Assembly (NCBI GenBank): GCA_002946415.1
Contig: NJPS01000051.1
Location: forward strand, 360,001-424,000
Direction of reading: 5' to 3'
DNA: 64,000 nt
Source of the DNA: Rutstroemia sp. NJR-2017a BVV2
Lineage: Eukaryota; Ascomycota; Leotiomycetes; Helotiales; Rutstroemiaceae
Part shown: piece after piece, positions 9,814 to 20,948 of the stretch
Layout of the letters: each line of letters starts with the position of its first letter
Position numbering within the stretch: the first letter of the stretch is position 1
The notes under the pieces: model-generated
The model's database searches: none
What the model saw: only the letters and a program-made list of their open reading frames with translations
Told to the model about the DNA's origin: nothing
Made by a program: the position numbers and the translations under genes

Positions 9814-11895
9814 TCACAAGCCACCTCTCCCTCCCTCCCTCACCCCCTGATTCCAAGTCCCCCTACACATAAACTCCATCCCATCCTCCCTCTCCTTCTC
9901 CACCAGCAGACTCCCCACCCTCCTCCCCCAATCAAACATCCTCCTCCCCCAGCCCCTAACCACAACTCTAATCCTTACATAACTGACCTTTCCCCTATTC
10001 CGCTTAATCCCCGCCTGCACCTGCGTAGACCACATCTTCGCTTTGGCGAACACGGTGCGCTTAGCCCGGATACTGCGGCGGAGATCAGGGCGCATGGAAT
10101 ACCGGTTACGGGTGCGCTTGCGTTGACGGGAGGGAGTTAGGTGGGGAGAGGGAAGAGGAGGAGGGGAGGGGGAGGAGGATACGGGGAAGATGATTTGTGA
10201 GAGGAGGCCTTCGCGAAGGAGGTGCTCGGTTAGGATGTGCTGGTCGAGGGTAGTTTGGCTGGTGCGAGAGGCAGGGAGGGAGGTTGGAGGGCGAGGTCGG
10301 GTAGTGTAGGTGGGAGATGTGCGGTTGGTGGAGAGAATCGCCGCTTTCTGAGACGGAGTGGGAGAATGGAGTCTGTTTGGAGGGGTCTCGGGTCGACGGT
10401 CTGCGAAGGGGAGGGTTATTCTGGTTGTTCCTGTTGCTGTGGCTGTTGTTTCGAGTGAAGATGGTGGGGTCTTGGGAGGAGATATGGGAGGGTTGGTGAT
10501 AACAATGGGCGTTGATCCCGCATCGTTAGATGCTGACTGAGCATTGGAAGATATAGTGCATGTGCCAGTAGATGGCGTAACAGATTCGTTCGATACAGCC
10601 TGAATGGCAGATGCAGGAGATATTGTTGTGGGAATGCCGTTGACATTTTGCTGTCTTGGGCGGCGATACGGGCGGTTCATTGGGGGTGGCTTTCGCGCCG
10701 CCAGTGTTTTTGTTTGTTCGATGCTGTTGGATGGTGAAAATCTTTCTGGAAAACCTCCATTGGGCACCCTTGCTTTCGGAGAGATACGACCAAACTTCAC
10801 CCCTCTAGTGGGACCTGTAACGCTTCTCTTGATAGTTTCAATGCTTTCACTGCTAGAACTGTTCACTTCCGCAGTGGGTTCAGATACTGTACGTGTATGC
10901 CCTATGCTGCTTGGTAAGTATACCCTTGGGACAACATAGACTCCATTAGTCCCTATTTTCGAGGTATTCATTCTCAATGGTTTGACTTTCTCCATGTAGT
11001 CATAAGCTACATGACCCATCGTTCCACTTTCTGACATAACACTCATCCGCTCGACGTATCTTGCCTCTCCCTCTGCATTGCGGAAAATCAAGTGCTCGGA
11101 ATTATCGACTAAGGACATGTCTGAATGCGTTCGTGCGTCGTTGTGCTTCGAGAGTTGTGGATAGATAGTATTGGGAGCAGGTGCAGTGGAAAGCCGATCG
11201 CTGTAAATAGACGAAGATGACGGTATTCGCGTATTTAATGGTGGGCAGTACTCTGATTCATTGGTGGTGTCTGTTGGATATTGTGATGCAATTGAGTGAA
11301 TGCGTGCTGCAGACACGATATCGCAATTGTTGAGTTGATTGTTCCACTTGACGCCAATGGACTGCGGTTTTGAGTAGTGGTTACTGTCAGGAATTGTAGC
11401 AAACGGAGAATCTGAACAGATAGCGCCAATGCCAACTTGTGCTTGTCGCAGAAGGAAAGGTCCTGCTCCATCCCCAGTGCTCGAAAGTGCGTTTCCAGAA
11501 CTTGTAGTTTTATCACCGTTGACATATACCCGTGAATTCCCGCGTATGCCGGCTCTAACATCTACTTCGACTGGCTCTTTAGCTTCACGGATAGATGGTA
11601 ATCTTTTGATGCCCTTGGTTTGTTTCGCAAACTTGTTCGCTGTCACCCCCTTGGCAGGCAGATTAACACTTGTCGTGAAAGTATAAAAGACCCGACACTG
11701 TTCATAGAATGGTTGTTCGTGCTCCGAAGAGATTGTAAGTTGATAAGATGACGTCGAGAATGAAGGACAATGCCATGCGCGGCTGTGCTTGAGCTCGCTG
11801 CAGAAGAAAGATTCGGGGAGCACATAGAGAGGGTTGGAAACCGGGCGTACTTTCTTCACTCGCGAAGGTCGTGGAGAGTAATTCGCTCTGCCCAT
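9814..11895 (-). CDS. Large uncharacterised protein, disordered, basic C-terminus
   Basis: A 693-aa product if translation starts at the ATG at 11895 (MGRANYSPRPSRVKKVRP). The open frame continues 23 codons upstream without an ATG, so an upstream coding exon is possible: an AG acceptor-like site (ATTATTCAG) lies just before 11900, but no convincing donor was found. The N-terminal third has ordered-looking segments (NPLYVLPESFFCSEL). The middle is Ser/Thr/Pro-rich and probably disordered, with RVKLIS-poor, PPSSLETTAT-type linkers. A conserved-looking block TLDQHILTEHLLREGLLSQI comes near residue 570, and the tail is very basic with RRSIRAKRTVFAKAKMWS. No catalytic motif is visible and I do not recognise a family. 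The base composition flips sharply within the last 450 bp. Confidence 0.7.
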   Translation of the reverse strand: MGRANYSPRPSRVKKVRPVSNPLYVLPESFFCSELKHSRAWHCPSFSTSSYQLTISSEHEQPFYEQCRVFYTFTTSVNLPAKGVTANKFAKQTKGIKRLPSIREAKEPVEVDVRAGIRGNSRVYVNGDKTTSSGNALSSTGDGAGPFLLRQAQVGIGAICSDSPFATIPDSNHYSKPQSIGVKWNNQLNNCDIVSAARIHSIASQYPTDTTNESEYCPPLNTRIPSSSSIYSDRLSTAPAPNTIYPQLSKHNDARTHSDMSLVDNSEHLIFRNAEGEARYVERMSVMSESGTMGHVAYDYMEKVKPLRMNTSKIGTNGVYVVPRVYLPSSIGHTRTVSEPTAEVNSSSSESIETIKRSVTGPTRGVKFGRISPKARVPNGGFPERFSPSNSIEQTKTLAARKPPPMNRPYRRPRQQNVNGIPTTISPASAIQAVSNESVTPSTGTCTISSNAQSASNDAGSTPIVITNPPISPPKTPPSSLETTATATGTTRITLPFADRRPETPPNRLHSPTPSQKAAILSTNRTSPTYTTRPRPPTSLPASRTSQTTLDQHILTEHLLREGLLSQIIFPVSSSPSPPPLPSPHLTPSRQRKRTRNRYSMRPDLRRSIRAKRTVFAKAKMWSTQVQAGIKRNRGKVSYVRIRVVVRGWGRRMFDWGRRVGSLLVEKEREDGMEFMCRGTWNQGVREGGRGGL

Positions 11896-12714
11896 TACGC
11901 CAATGTCTGAATAATGTAGAGTCAATGATCTTTGGGTATAGATACTTTGATGAAAGGAAGACAAAGGAACCGTTCAGGACATGGTCGCTGAGGTGGTTGA
12001 ATTTAAGAGCAGCATTCGGAGCGCACATCGGATGGTGAATCACCAGAAGTCAATTATGTCGCCGAAGTAGTATATTCGGACTTGATGTCCGGCTGGATAA
12101 AGCAAGCAGTGGACTTGACCAAGGTGATTTTGTAGTTCAGTGAATGAGTCGATCTCGGCGTATCATGGAACTGGACATAGCGATCGTCGAAACCAGACGG
12201 CGAAGCAGCTCCTCCTGAGTCCTGAGCCGGTAGAAAAATGCTGCTTGCGGTGGTATCAATCACGCAACCATTAGTCTATCATAGAAGACAACTCGAACGA
12301 TACCGAGATATTCACTGCTTTCCTCTTGTTGTCTATGAATAGGACCAATCAACGGCAGGCCGACAGATGGCGGAAAAGAGTGCAATAATGTGGCATAATA
12401 GCCAATAACTGAAAGCAAGTAAGCTCGCTGTTTAGAATGAAGGACTTTCAAGGTGTAGAAATAGAACATGTCGAAATAGACCAAGCAAGCAAATCACAGT
12501 CTGGAGCCGGGGATAATGGCGGCATGAATTCATTAAGACAACCGCTTTTGCCCTCCCAACGCCATTTCTTTTGGGGATATGCTTCATCCAATATATAGTC
12601 CAATGGAGATCGCCATGTGCTAAGGACAATGGGTTAAAATCTCTTTTCCTTCCCTCGTCATATCCAAAACAAATGCTGTCCTTATATAATATATAACTTG
12701 CTTACAGTTCTTCC
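11896..12714. other. Intergenic; possible unresolved minus-strand exon
   Basis: About 0.8 kb between two minus-strand genes. A 69-codon minus-strand frame at 12054-12263 has a protein-like texture (FDDRYVQFHDTPRSTHSL) but no ATG, no partner exon and no domain. It could be an exon of the neighbouring uncharacterised gene or chance. I leave it uncalled. Confidence 0.4.
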
Positions 12715-13782
12715 TCAAAGCAACTTCGCATGTTTCTCAATGCATTCGTTGACTTGGTTCAATAGCTCCGTTTTCCTCTCAGCTTCGCACCAACTTCCTT
12801 CAACCGCACTTTCAGCAATGTACTTCCATTCCTTGATATTCAATTCAAAGGCATCTTGGACGGCAACATAATTATCCAAAATGTAGCCGCCAAAGTAGGC
12901 TGGATCGTCACTGTTGATACTGAATTTTACCCCAGCATCCAAGAACTTTCGAATTGGCAATTCAGAGACGGCCTTGACGCATCGCAGACGAACATTACTG
13001 AGCGGGCAAACAGTCACCATTGTCTTCTGTTCGGCAACCCGCTTCATCAAAGCTTCGTCATCAACCAATCGAATGCCATGGTCGATTCTCTCAACATGAC
13101 AAAGATCGAGAGCCCTAGAAATGTAGGAAGTGTCACCTTCCTCGCCAGCGTGGGCAGTCCTTCGAATCCCTGCTGCCTCTGCGGAAGCATAAACCTCTCT
13201 AAAAATCTCCGGTGGGAAGCCAACCTCGCTACTATCAAGTCCAATAGCGGCCACCGTTCCGTTAGAGAAGTGCCCGAGCGCAACAGCTTCCTGATATGTA
13301 GTCTCTGCCTCCGTAGCTGACAAGTGTCGCAAGAAGCAGAGAATGAGCTTCGAGGTGATGCCAAAATCTTCCTTTGCGCGTTTCTGCGCGGCAGAAAGAC
13401 CACTCACAACAGTATTATAAGGAATTCCACGAGAGGTGTGCGCTTGTGGATCGAAGAAAACTTCTGCATGGTGGACGCCATCTGCATTCGCGCGTGTGAA
13501 ATATTCGTAGGCCAAGCTTTCGTAGTCGGATGCGGTCTGCAAGACGGACATGCCAATGAAATAATAGTGGAGGAAATCATTTAACGAGGTAAATCGTTCG
13601 TAGCGGGCCTCCAATGTTTCGGCGGATTCGAAGGCGGAGTCGGTCGAAGGGTCCGGAAGTTTGACATTGTTTGCCTTCGCGAGATCAAACAGAAGAGCGG
13701 GAGATAGCGAACCCTCGATATGGATGTGATGCTCACATTTTGGGAGCTCCTTTAGGAACTGTTTCATATTGGCCCCACACAT
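12715..13782 (-). CDS. aah1: Adenine deaminase (fungal Aah1 type)
   Basis: Hydrolyses adenine to hypoxanthine and ammonia in purine salvage; cytosolic and nuclear in yeast. The product is 355 aa from a single exon, close to the 347 aa of yeast Aah1. Zinc-binding and catalytic motifs of the adenosine/adenine deaminase fold are all present. HIHIEG (about residue 18) has the paired metal histidines, HAGEEG carries the catalytic His/Glu, and ERIDHGIRL and SINSDDPAYFGGYI supply the metal aspartates. The SDDPAYFGGY form separates fungal adenine deaminases from true adenosine deaminases, which have different residues around this site. The N-terminus could be the ATG at 13782 (MCGAN) or the one five codons on (MKQFLKELPKCEHH), which aligns better with the usual start. 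The flanks show nothing related to purine metabolism. Confidence 0.95.
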   Translation of the reverse strand: MCGANMKQFLKELPKCEHHIHIEGSLSPALLFDLAKANNVKLPDPSTDSAFESAETLEARYERFTSLNDFLHYYFIGMSVLQTASDYESLAYEYFTRANADGVHHAEVFFDPQAHTSRGIPYNTVVSGLSAAQKRAKEDFGITSKLILCFLRHLSATEAETTYQEAVALGHFSNGTVAAIGLDSSEVGFPPEIFREVYASAEAAGIRRTAHAGEEGDTSYISRALDLCHVERIDHGIRLVDDEALMKRVAEQKTMVTVCPLSNVRLRCVKAVSELPIRKFLDAGVKFSINSDDPAYFGGYILDNYVAVQDAFELNIKEWKYIAESAVEGSWCEAERKTELLNQVNECIEKHAKLL

Positions 13783-16700
13783 TCTGAAGTTTGGAACCTC
13801 TTGGTATATCTGGTCCTAGATGGCTATTGGTAAAGAATGCGAATACAGTTATACTCCTGAAGTTGCAACGTAGTATCGATCTATTGCTCTATTTCCTACC
13901 GCAGGCGCAGGAACCTATTCTGGGTAACTACTCGGGTAATCGTCCGATACAGCAAAGGCGCAATGAGCCGTTAGGGTACTTCTGATGGGCACAGTGGATG
14001 GGCGTTTTAAGGATATGGTTCGAAGACTGGAAAGAAGGAACAGAGAAAGATATATTGATATTAAGAAATCTCCAAGGTATGGAAAACACACCGGACTACT
14101 AATCCTCGGTGGATATTGATACAAATACTATAACAGATATTACCAAAAAGATTCACACAGCGGAGCGTCGTCGGGCAATTGACGAGGCAATAGATGGAGC
14201 TCTGCCACGACGATGATACGATATAGCAGTCTTGTAAGGAAGAATAGATGAAATTCGTGAAGGAAGCTGGCGAGCACCGCCGAACTCTCCAGCAAGAGAA
14301 ACTTTTCACGCCTATTTTGCAGGCTATCAAGTCATGCTTCAAAACTTAAACCAATCTTTTCTGTGTGTCCAGGCTGTTGTGGGGAAGCTAATAGAGGTTT
14401 GGCAAGGAACAACTAGAACAACCAATCGCTGAGCGGCGCATTCCGAGGTAAGGCAGGTACGTTTGTATTGTCCTTACGAAGCTGTCCTTGCGGCTGTTCC
14501 GCTTGAACTTCTGCTAAGAATTTCTCCGGTCGTTCTTCTCTCGAGACTCATGCCGGTCACAGCTTCTCGATGGTCCAGCATACCATATTCTTCATCTGGT
14601 AATATTCCTGTCGATTTAACATGGGGAACAAGAAGGAATTAATATAAGCCCTGGCGAAATGGAACGTTGATTGAGGCTCCACAATGGACTTCCCTGCAAC
14701 TTATTCCCTTTCCCTTTTCCTTTTTCCTTTCGTTGCTACATAAGTTACTGAATGAACCTGGCTCGGCTGGTCCGCTGTCGTTGGGGCCTGCAGTTTCCAA
14801 GGAACTTACCTTTCTTCCACCACTACGCATGATCCATGCCAGCGATTGTCAATCTATCACTCGCACCATGTTACCCAAGGTTGTTCGGGTTGTAGATTTC
14901 GACAACGTTGCCATCGAACGTGCGGAGTATCACAGTGTGTTTCATTATACTCCGGGGCGGATACTTACCTCATCTTGTACAGCATCCGACAATACAAAGG
15001 GTACAAACGATTGACCGCCATGTTTGTCTACCTAAATCCCTAGATTAAACACCGAACCGGACCCAGCCCTGGGTTCATCAACCTTTTTTTTCCAGCACAG
15101 ACTTCAGCAGGGCTGCATAGTCTTGACCCTTTTGGTCCATCACCGAAGCAAGTTGGGGAAAAGTTTGCGCACGAGTGAACCGGATCTCTCGATACTGGAA
15201 ACCAAGAGTTTGTCCGTATTGGCATTGTTGTTACACGATACGTTGTTCTTATTTGTTGTAGCACAACTGCAGCATCATGGGAGGAGGATGTACTGTACAA
15301 CTACAGCGGGGAGCATTCCGGATTCAAACCTATGTGTCGCAAACGATAAAAATATATATTGAATGGGACCACACACCATAAAGGTTTCTGTAGCATCAAA
15401 ATGAATGCAAAAACACCTACCTGCCTAGGAACCCTACTTACCCTTTAGCTCTACTTCGTACACTGTGCCTCCATACAGTAACAATACAATTTGGAGAACG
15501 TGAGAGATACCATCCGAGGAAAGTGGGCAAACAAACCATGTTATGCTACTTGCCTTGTTCTGCCCAGGGCCAAGCAGCGATCTACAATTTACAATGGACC
15601 GATTTCTCCGTTCCTGGCGGCTGGTTCCTCTGCAGAGCATGTGACGACCACTTTCGGTGACATACGGCCGGCTAGCCTCCATTGTTACCTTCACATCGGA
15701 CGTTTCAGATTCGCCATGAATGCTCTTTTGGTTATGTTGGATCCTCCCGCGCCTCTTCCATTTCTGGTCACGAATCAAAGACTGGTAAATCAGCTTCGCC
15801 AGAGCATTGGCGTTGCACAGAACCCTGACCCGACCCCTCTACAATACGCTTTCCCATTACCACACGCTACAAGGTATTGCGAACCCGTCACGACCCAAAA
15901 ACCGGAAATGGTCAAGGCCATGATCTGCTGCATCTGCTAGAATGTCTCTTTCATTTTCGGTAAAGTCTGCCGGCATTCAACCTCATCCATGATAATGCCT
16001 ACTCTCGGTGTTTAGCATTTCATGCTAAAAACGGCCGGCATCACCGAACCCCAGGGGAAGAAACCCACACGATTAGTGCAGTGCGACATCATCAAGGAAC
16101 CACTGACAAACAAGAACAACTTGCCCAACCAAAACAAACCATGTTCTATTCAACGAACCTCACCAGAAAATTGGATGAAGTCTCGACCTGATGATCCAAA
16201 TACTATGCTCGAATCGTCGATCTTAAGTATGAAAAGTTCCGGAAGACATCCCAATAAGGATAATATGTCCGATGTTAGACATTACTCTTAGCGTTTGTCG
16301 TCACCCTCTGGGCCTCTACCCTTTGACACATTGATTTCACTCCGCACGACAGAGCGACTACACTGTACCGGGTATCAAAGCCGCTGTGATGGGAAGGGAA
16401 TCGTTGATATTCATTGCTGACTGAAAGATGCGAGAGACAGGAGCAAGGTGAGACAATGTCGTTTACTCTGCATTAGCCAACTCTGCGGAGTATGCCCATA
16501 CTGTTAAATTGTTAATTCGGCTCGCATTATCAAAAATGGGAAGTTGTTTTCAAGCAATGACCAGCCTCTAACTTAGTGGCTACTCACTTCAAGCAAACAA
16601 GCGCCATTTGCAATCAGCATTACCCCTTCATCGGTATGAGCGAACATTGGTACAACAAACTTCAAAACATCAATTTCACATTAACTTCGAGATCAGCACA

Positions 16701-17945
16701 CTGGAAATTGCTACTGGTCAGGAAGTTCAACATGATCCTTCCGAGCCAGGGGTCATTCACTGCTCAACACCAGGTCTTGGCCAGCTATCAGTTACCTTTG
16801 CTCCCTACATCCATCACTTTAAGCTTCATATTTAGATCTGGCCAGACTCGACGAACCCAGCTCCCAAGTACTCGTAGTGTGCATACTATTATAGTAGCAA
16901 CTTTTGCGGCAAGCACTGCTACAGCGGGACGAACTTCGGTCTCGAAACATGGAGTCCATGTGTAACAGAAGCAGCGTTGAAGTAATGCTAATGTTACTCT
17001 AGTCGGTTCACTTCCCCATAGTTTGAGATTGACAGATTACCCGTACGGCGGTTAACCTTGCTGCAACGATTCTCTTTGTCCTCGGCATAAGAAAATGGTC
17101 TTCACAACCTTCATCAATCCTAGCCAGACTCAGACTGTCCAAACGTCAGATCTTTGGAAATTGGAACTCTACACTTGGGCCACGTCACCAGACAACTGAC
17201 GGATAAATCAGCTATCCTTGGACCTTGACACCCTCCGAAGGTTCTCGATTGATTAACACTACGCCTCCTAGGTGGACTTTTAAGTATGCCACTACTAGCC
17301 ACCACAAATCGCAGCTCAAACCGGCCCGGCAAAATGGGGGACGTCTAAACAAGGACAGTAACAGTCCGCCTCCAAGACTCCAAAACTCCACGAGTCTAAC
17401 CACGCCTTTGAGTTTGGACGAAACTCTATCTCCCCTTTCAGGGTTCCTTCATCCCTTTCATTGTGACGAGTCAGTCGGATCGCGTGAAGTGGGATTGAGA
17501 AGGTATAATGCTTTGTGGACGGGGGGGTTGCTGAACGCTGGGATTGAATGTGACTGAAAGGTATAAAATCATCCCTGGCTCGTGTGATGATCAGGTGAGC
17601 ACGTCATGGATCAAATGCATGTACCATCTTTCTTTCAGGCTATGAGCCCACGATGCGCAATTTTACGTCTGGCGACCTCATTTGTTATGCGATACCAAGA
17701 TGATACCTTGTCGTAGAAACAAACGTTTACTGCCGCGATGCGAAATGTATCATATCGCTTGATACAAACATAGTGTTGCGATTGGGTGCTTCTCTTAGAG
17801 CACAGACATCCAATGTTGAGAGGTACTGTAGTGAGCATGATTAAACCATGTCAAAGGTGCAGTACCGGTATACTTCGTCCCCTCATTATATCACCTCCAA
17901 CTTTATGCCTCGGAACGAGCCTATTGATTATGGTTCTGGATTCAA

Positions 17946-17967
17946 GCATGGCATGGCATGGCATGGC
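17946..17967. repeat. GCATG pentanucleotide repeat
   Basis: Four perfect GCATG units in tandem within the gene desert. Confidence 0.85.
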
Positions 17968-19730
17968 TGCTTGCTTCCTTCCCCTTCCCTTGCGGCTGCG
18001 GCTGCGGTATACAGGTTCCAAGACACGGACGTATTTCCTCAGCTTGCCATTGCCTTGTCGTTCATCACGCTAGTCTACGAATTGTAATCATAGTCTCCGA
18101 ATAGCTGTATGCACTAGAGAACAGTAAGGGGATTAACAGTTTATGCGAGCTCTCGAAGGGACGGGGACCACTAGTTAACGGCTGTCGGAATTGCTGTTAG
18201 GCCCACGCGGGTCGTGTGTAACCGGATACCAGATTCCTTGGTCTAATATACTTCGCAGCTGTTGAAGAACCGGAAATTCATAATTCCACGATACCATACC
18301 TTGAATTCCTTTAACTGGTAAAATCGAGCTATATTTATAAACGCGGGGTTGAAGAAAGGTTGTGTGATAGCTGGCTTCACCTCATCGAAATTCGCCTGCT
18401 GAACAGCCTTGCATACATCTATCGCATTATTAGCATGCACCGGGAGCATGGCTAGCAACGCTGATCTCGGAGACACGACATGCTGTCGAGACAGACCCTT
18501 GTGAATCACTTCAAGGAGCCTGGAGCCCATACCGGCTCAGTGCGTCCACTATAAAAGTTGTTCCTAGCAAGGATGGACAAGGATAGCAAGTACCACAGGT
18601 CCACCACATTGCCTTATTCCCATTCATCATACTACGCAGTCTACGCTGCTTGCTCCCAGTTACCAATGCCCATCCTCCTTTTGCTCGGTTTGTGCCGTTT
18701 CGCCTAATAATTCTCCTTCGGACGTCAAACCCGTGCATGAAAGTGCCATCATGATCGTTGCCGCTCTAGACCAATCTTGGTTCCTTCAGATTTCAGCACT
18801 GTTCAAATGCACATCCGCAGTTGGCGTTAGAAATGAGAGACCATGAGAGGAACCACTAAGAGAGATCAGACATACTACGGAAGTACTGTACCTCCTAGCA
18901 TTCACTGCCGAGCTGCACAATTCGAAATGAAAAAAGGAAGTCAAGGAAGTCAGTGAATTAAAAGGCCCCTTCGACCCTTTTCGACTCTTCATAATTCCTT
19001 CTGGTGGGAAGTCTTTCGTCTGCTCCAGCTATCAAGCATCCAAATCTTATACACTCCATTATTGGTCATACCTACTGGGTCCCCCCCCATAGGCTTACGT
19101 CTCCCTCCCTCGTCCCCTCCAAGATACAATCCCACGTTCATAATACCCCCGAGTCATTGGAATTCACCTTATCCTATCAACGGGCCGAACCTGTCGGCAG
19201 CCTCTGCCGGAAGTGGACTTGAATCCGCACACATATGCAAGCGAACAACCTGGGAACACCGACACCACGCCACAACCCGAGAAAATCTGCATGTGTGGTC
19301 ATCCTTCACCAATATCACTGGATCGTCGAGGCAATCGTGCAAGTCAAACGGACTCCCGGTATGTTTTTAATTAATCTAAGAGATCTACCCCTACTTGTGC
19401 TTCGTGTTTTGGAACGGCTCCTCAGTAACTCAGTAAGTACCAAGCCAGACGCGACCGCTTACCCTGCCGACGGGGAGAGGACCAGCGCAGGTCCGCAATT
19501 AGCAGTGTCGTTTCATATCAGGATGTGCGATAGGAATGTTATGCCGAGCTCATTCCCAAAGAAGTTGCCCTTTTGCAAGTAGCATCTCAATTGGGAAGGA
19601 TCTCATGAGGAGTTTGATTTGCCTCGTGGCCGTACCCACATCAAACAATCACAACCCTGGCCCCCTTTATTGTCCAATGCACATCCTACCTTTACACCAC
19701 CCCCTGTCTAATGGAAAGGTCCAATGGCCT

Positions 19731-19754
19731 GCCCAGCGCCCAGCGCCCAGCGCC
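19731..19754. repeat. 7-bp minisatellite, GCCCAGC-type
   Basis: About three and a half copies of a GCCCAGC heptamer; intergenic. Confidence 0.8.
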
Positions 19755-19836
19755 CGCGAGAAAGTCGAGGATGGACTCCGATGGAGCAGCGAGATTTCAC
19801 CATTTCTGCTACTATTACCCATAACCCATCACCCGT

Positions 19837-19870
19837 CACCCAGCACCCAGCACCCAGCACCCAGCACCCA
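19837..19870. repeat. 7-bp minisatellite, ACCCAGC-type
   Basis: About four to five copies of ACCCAGC. The unit differs by one base from the heptamer 80 bp upstream, so the two tracts may share an origin. Confidence 0.85.
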
Positions 19871-19910
19871 ACACCACCATCCATCCGTCCTATCCCATCC
19901 TGCCCCTCCC

Positions 19911-19970
19911 TGTCCCTCCCTGTCCCATCCTCTCCCATCCTCTCCCATCCTCTCCCATCCTACCCCATCC
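19911..19970. repeat. 10-bp minisatellite, TCTCCCATCC
   Basis: Three perfect TCTCCCATCC units flanked by diverged copies (TGTCCCATCC, TACCCCATCC); strongly pyrimidine-rich. Confidence 0.8.
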
Positions 19971-20948
19971 CATCACCCCAACCCTTTACCCATCCATCAC
20001 CTTGTCACTACTCTAAAATAATAGGAGGCCTAGTATGGACATGGATTTCCGGGTAGCAGGGAAATCTAGGGCCTAGCAGCCTCTGGCGAACTTCCGACGT
20101 TTGCTTGCCATCAATCTAATGCTGGCCTTGGCGCTCGAATTACTCCAGATTTCCCAAATCAGCCTTAAAGCGGATGCCCAATGCTTGCATTGCCAGTCAA
20201 AAAATGCGTCAAATGCACTCACTCTCACATTCAACCAGCCCACACAAGTTTCATGCTCTTCAATAACTAAGAAAAAGAAAAAAGAAAATAAAAAAGTCTC
20301 TTTATTTTTGTTTGGTCGGCATATTTCTTTCCCACTTCTGCATTCTATTCCATTTACCGCCCTGATGGTGATACTCTAGATGCATTTATCTTCTTCCGAT
20401 ATTCCACCATTCTCTTTAACATAACTGGCTGATATTTCGCCCTGTCACAGACTCAACACTTCCCGCCGTACGGATCAGCTGCCGACTTTTGGTACGTTTA
20501 GCTTCGAACAATCAGTGGGGGAAATTCTAGCTCCAACACACTGCAGGTTTGCGTCGGATTTTGGCAGCACCCTGACGTTGCACAATATACCGTTCCCCGG
20601 CGGCGCATCGTTGGATCCGCTGCTTCTCGAGACTCCTGAGCTCTTTGTGCCAAACTGTTACCGGATTAAAAAGCCAGTATCCTAGAGACTGTAGACATTT
20701 TTGAAGTTTCTTGTTGTTATAGGTACTGTCGATGATCACTTTTGGTTGTGGCACATCCTAGCTACATACATCTACCGCTCGACACTTCGAAATCCCCGAA
20801 CTACTTGCCGAGCTGATGGGTCTACACGTCTGAATATCAATTTCTATCTTCGGCCGCCACCTCGGAAATAAACTTTGCTTCTGATATACTCTACACTCTT
20901 TCTACAATCAACTGTCTCTGCCTGTAATCCGGACCGCAGGCTTCGAAA

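Larger units (their letters stand above)
13783..20948. other. 7.2-kb gene desert upstream of a Zn2Cys6 regulator
   Basis: I find no gene that can be supported on either strand. Open frames are short, domain-free and not joinable. No transposon protein, terminal repeat or tRNA was recognised. The segment holds several short tandem repeats (listed separately) and two A/T-rich patches. A very short upstream reading frame of five codons (20816-20833) sits about 115 bp before the next gene's ATG. Such a long non-coding segment could be the regulatory region or leader of the downstream transcription factor. Confidence 0.55.

Noticed and set aside
9736..10140. 134-codon Pro/His-rich plus-strand frame
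   Set aside because: Antisense to the purine-rich 3' end of the 9814-11895 gene; low complexity only.
12054..12263. Minus-strand exon with protein-like texture
   Set aside because: No ATG, no partner exon with matching phase, no recognisable domain; mentioned only as unresolved.
15300..15375. tRNA-like B box (GGTTTGAATCC on the minus strand)
   Set aside because: No matching A box or acceptor stem could be drawn around it.
19536..20021. 161-codon plus-strand frame
   Set aside because: Spans the CCCAGC and TCTCCCATCC minisatellites; the Pro/Ser/His content is the repeat translated.
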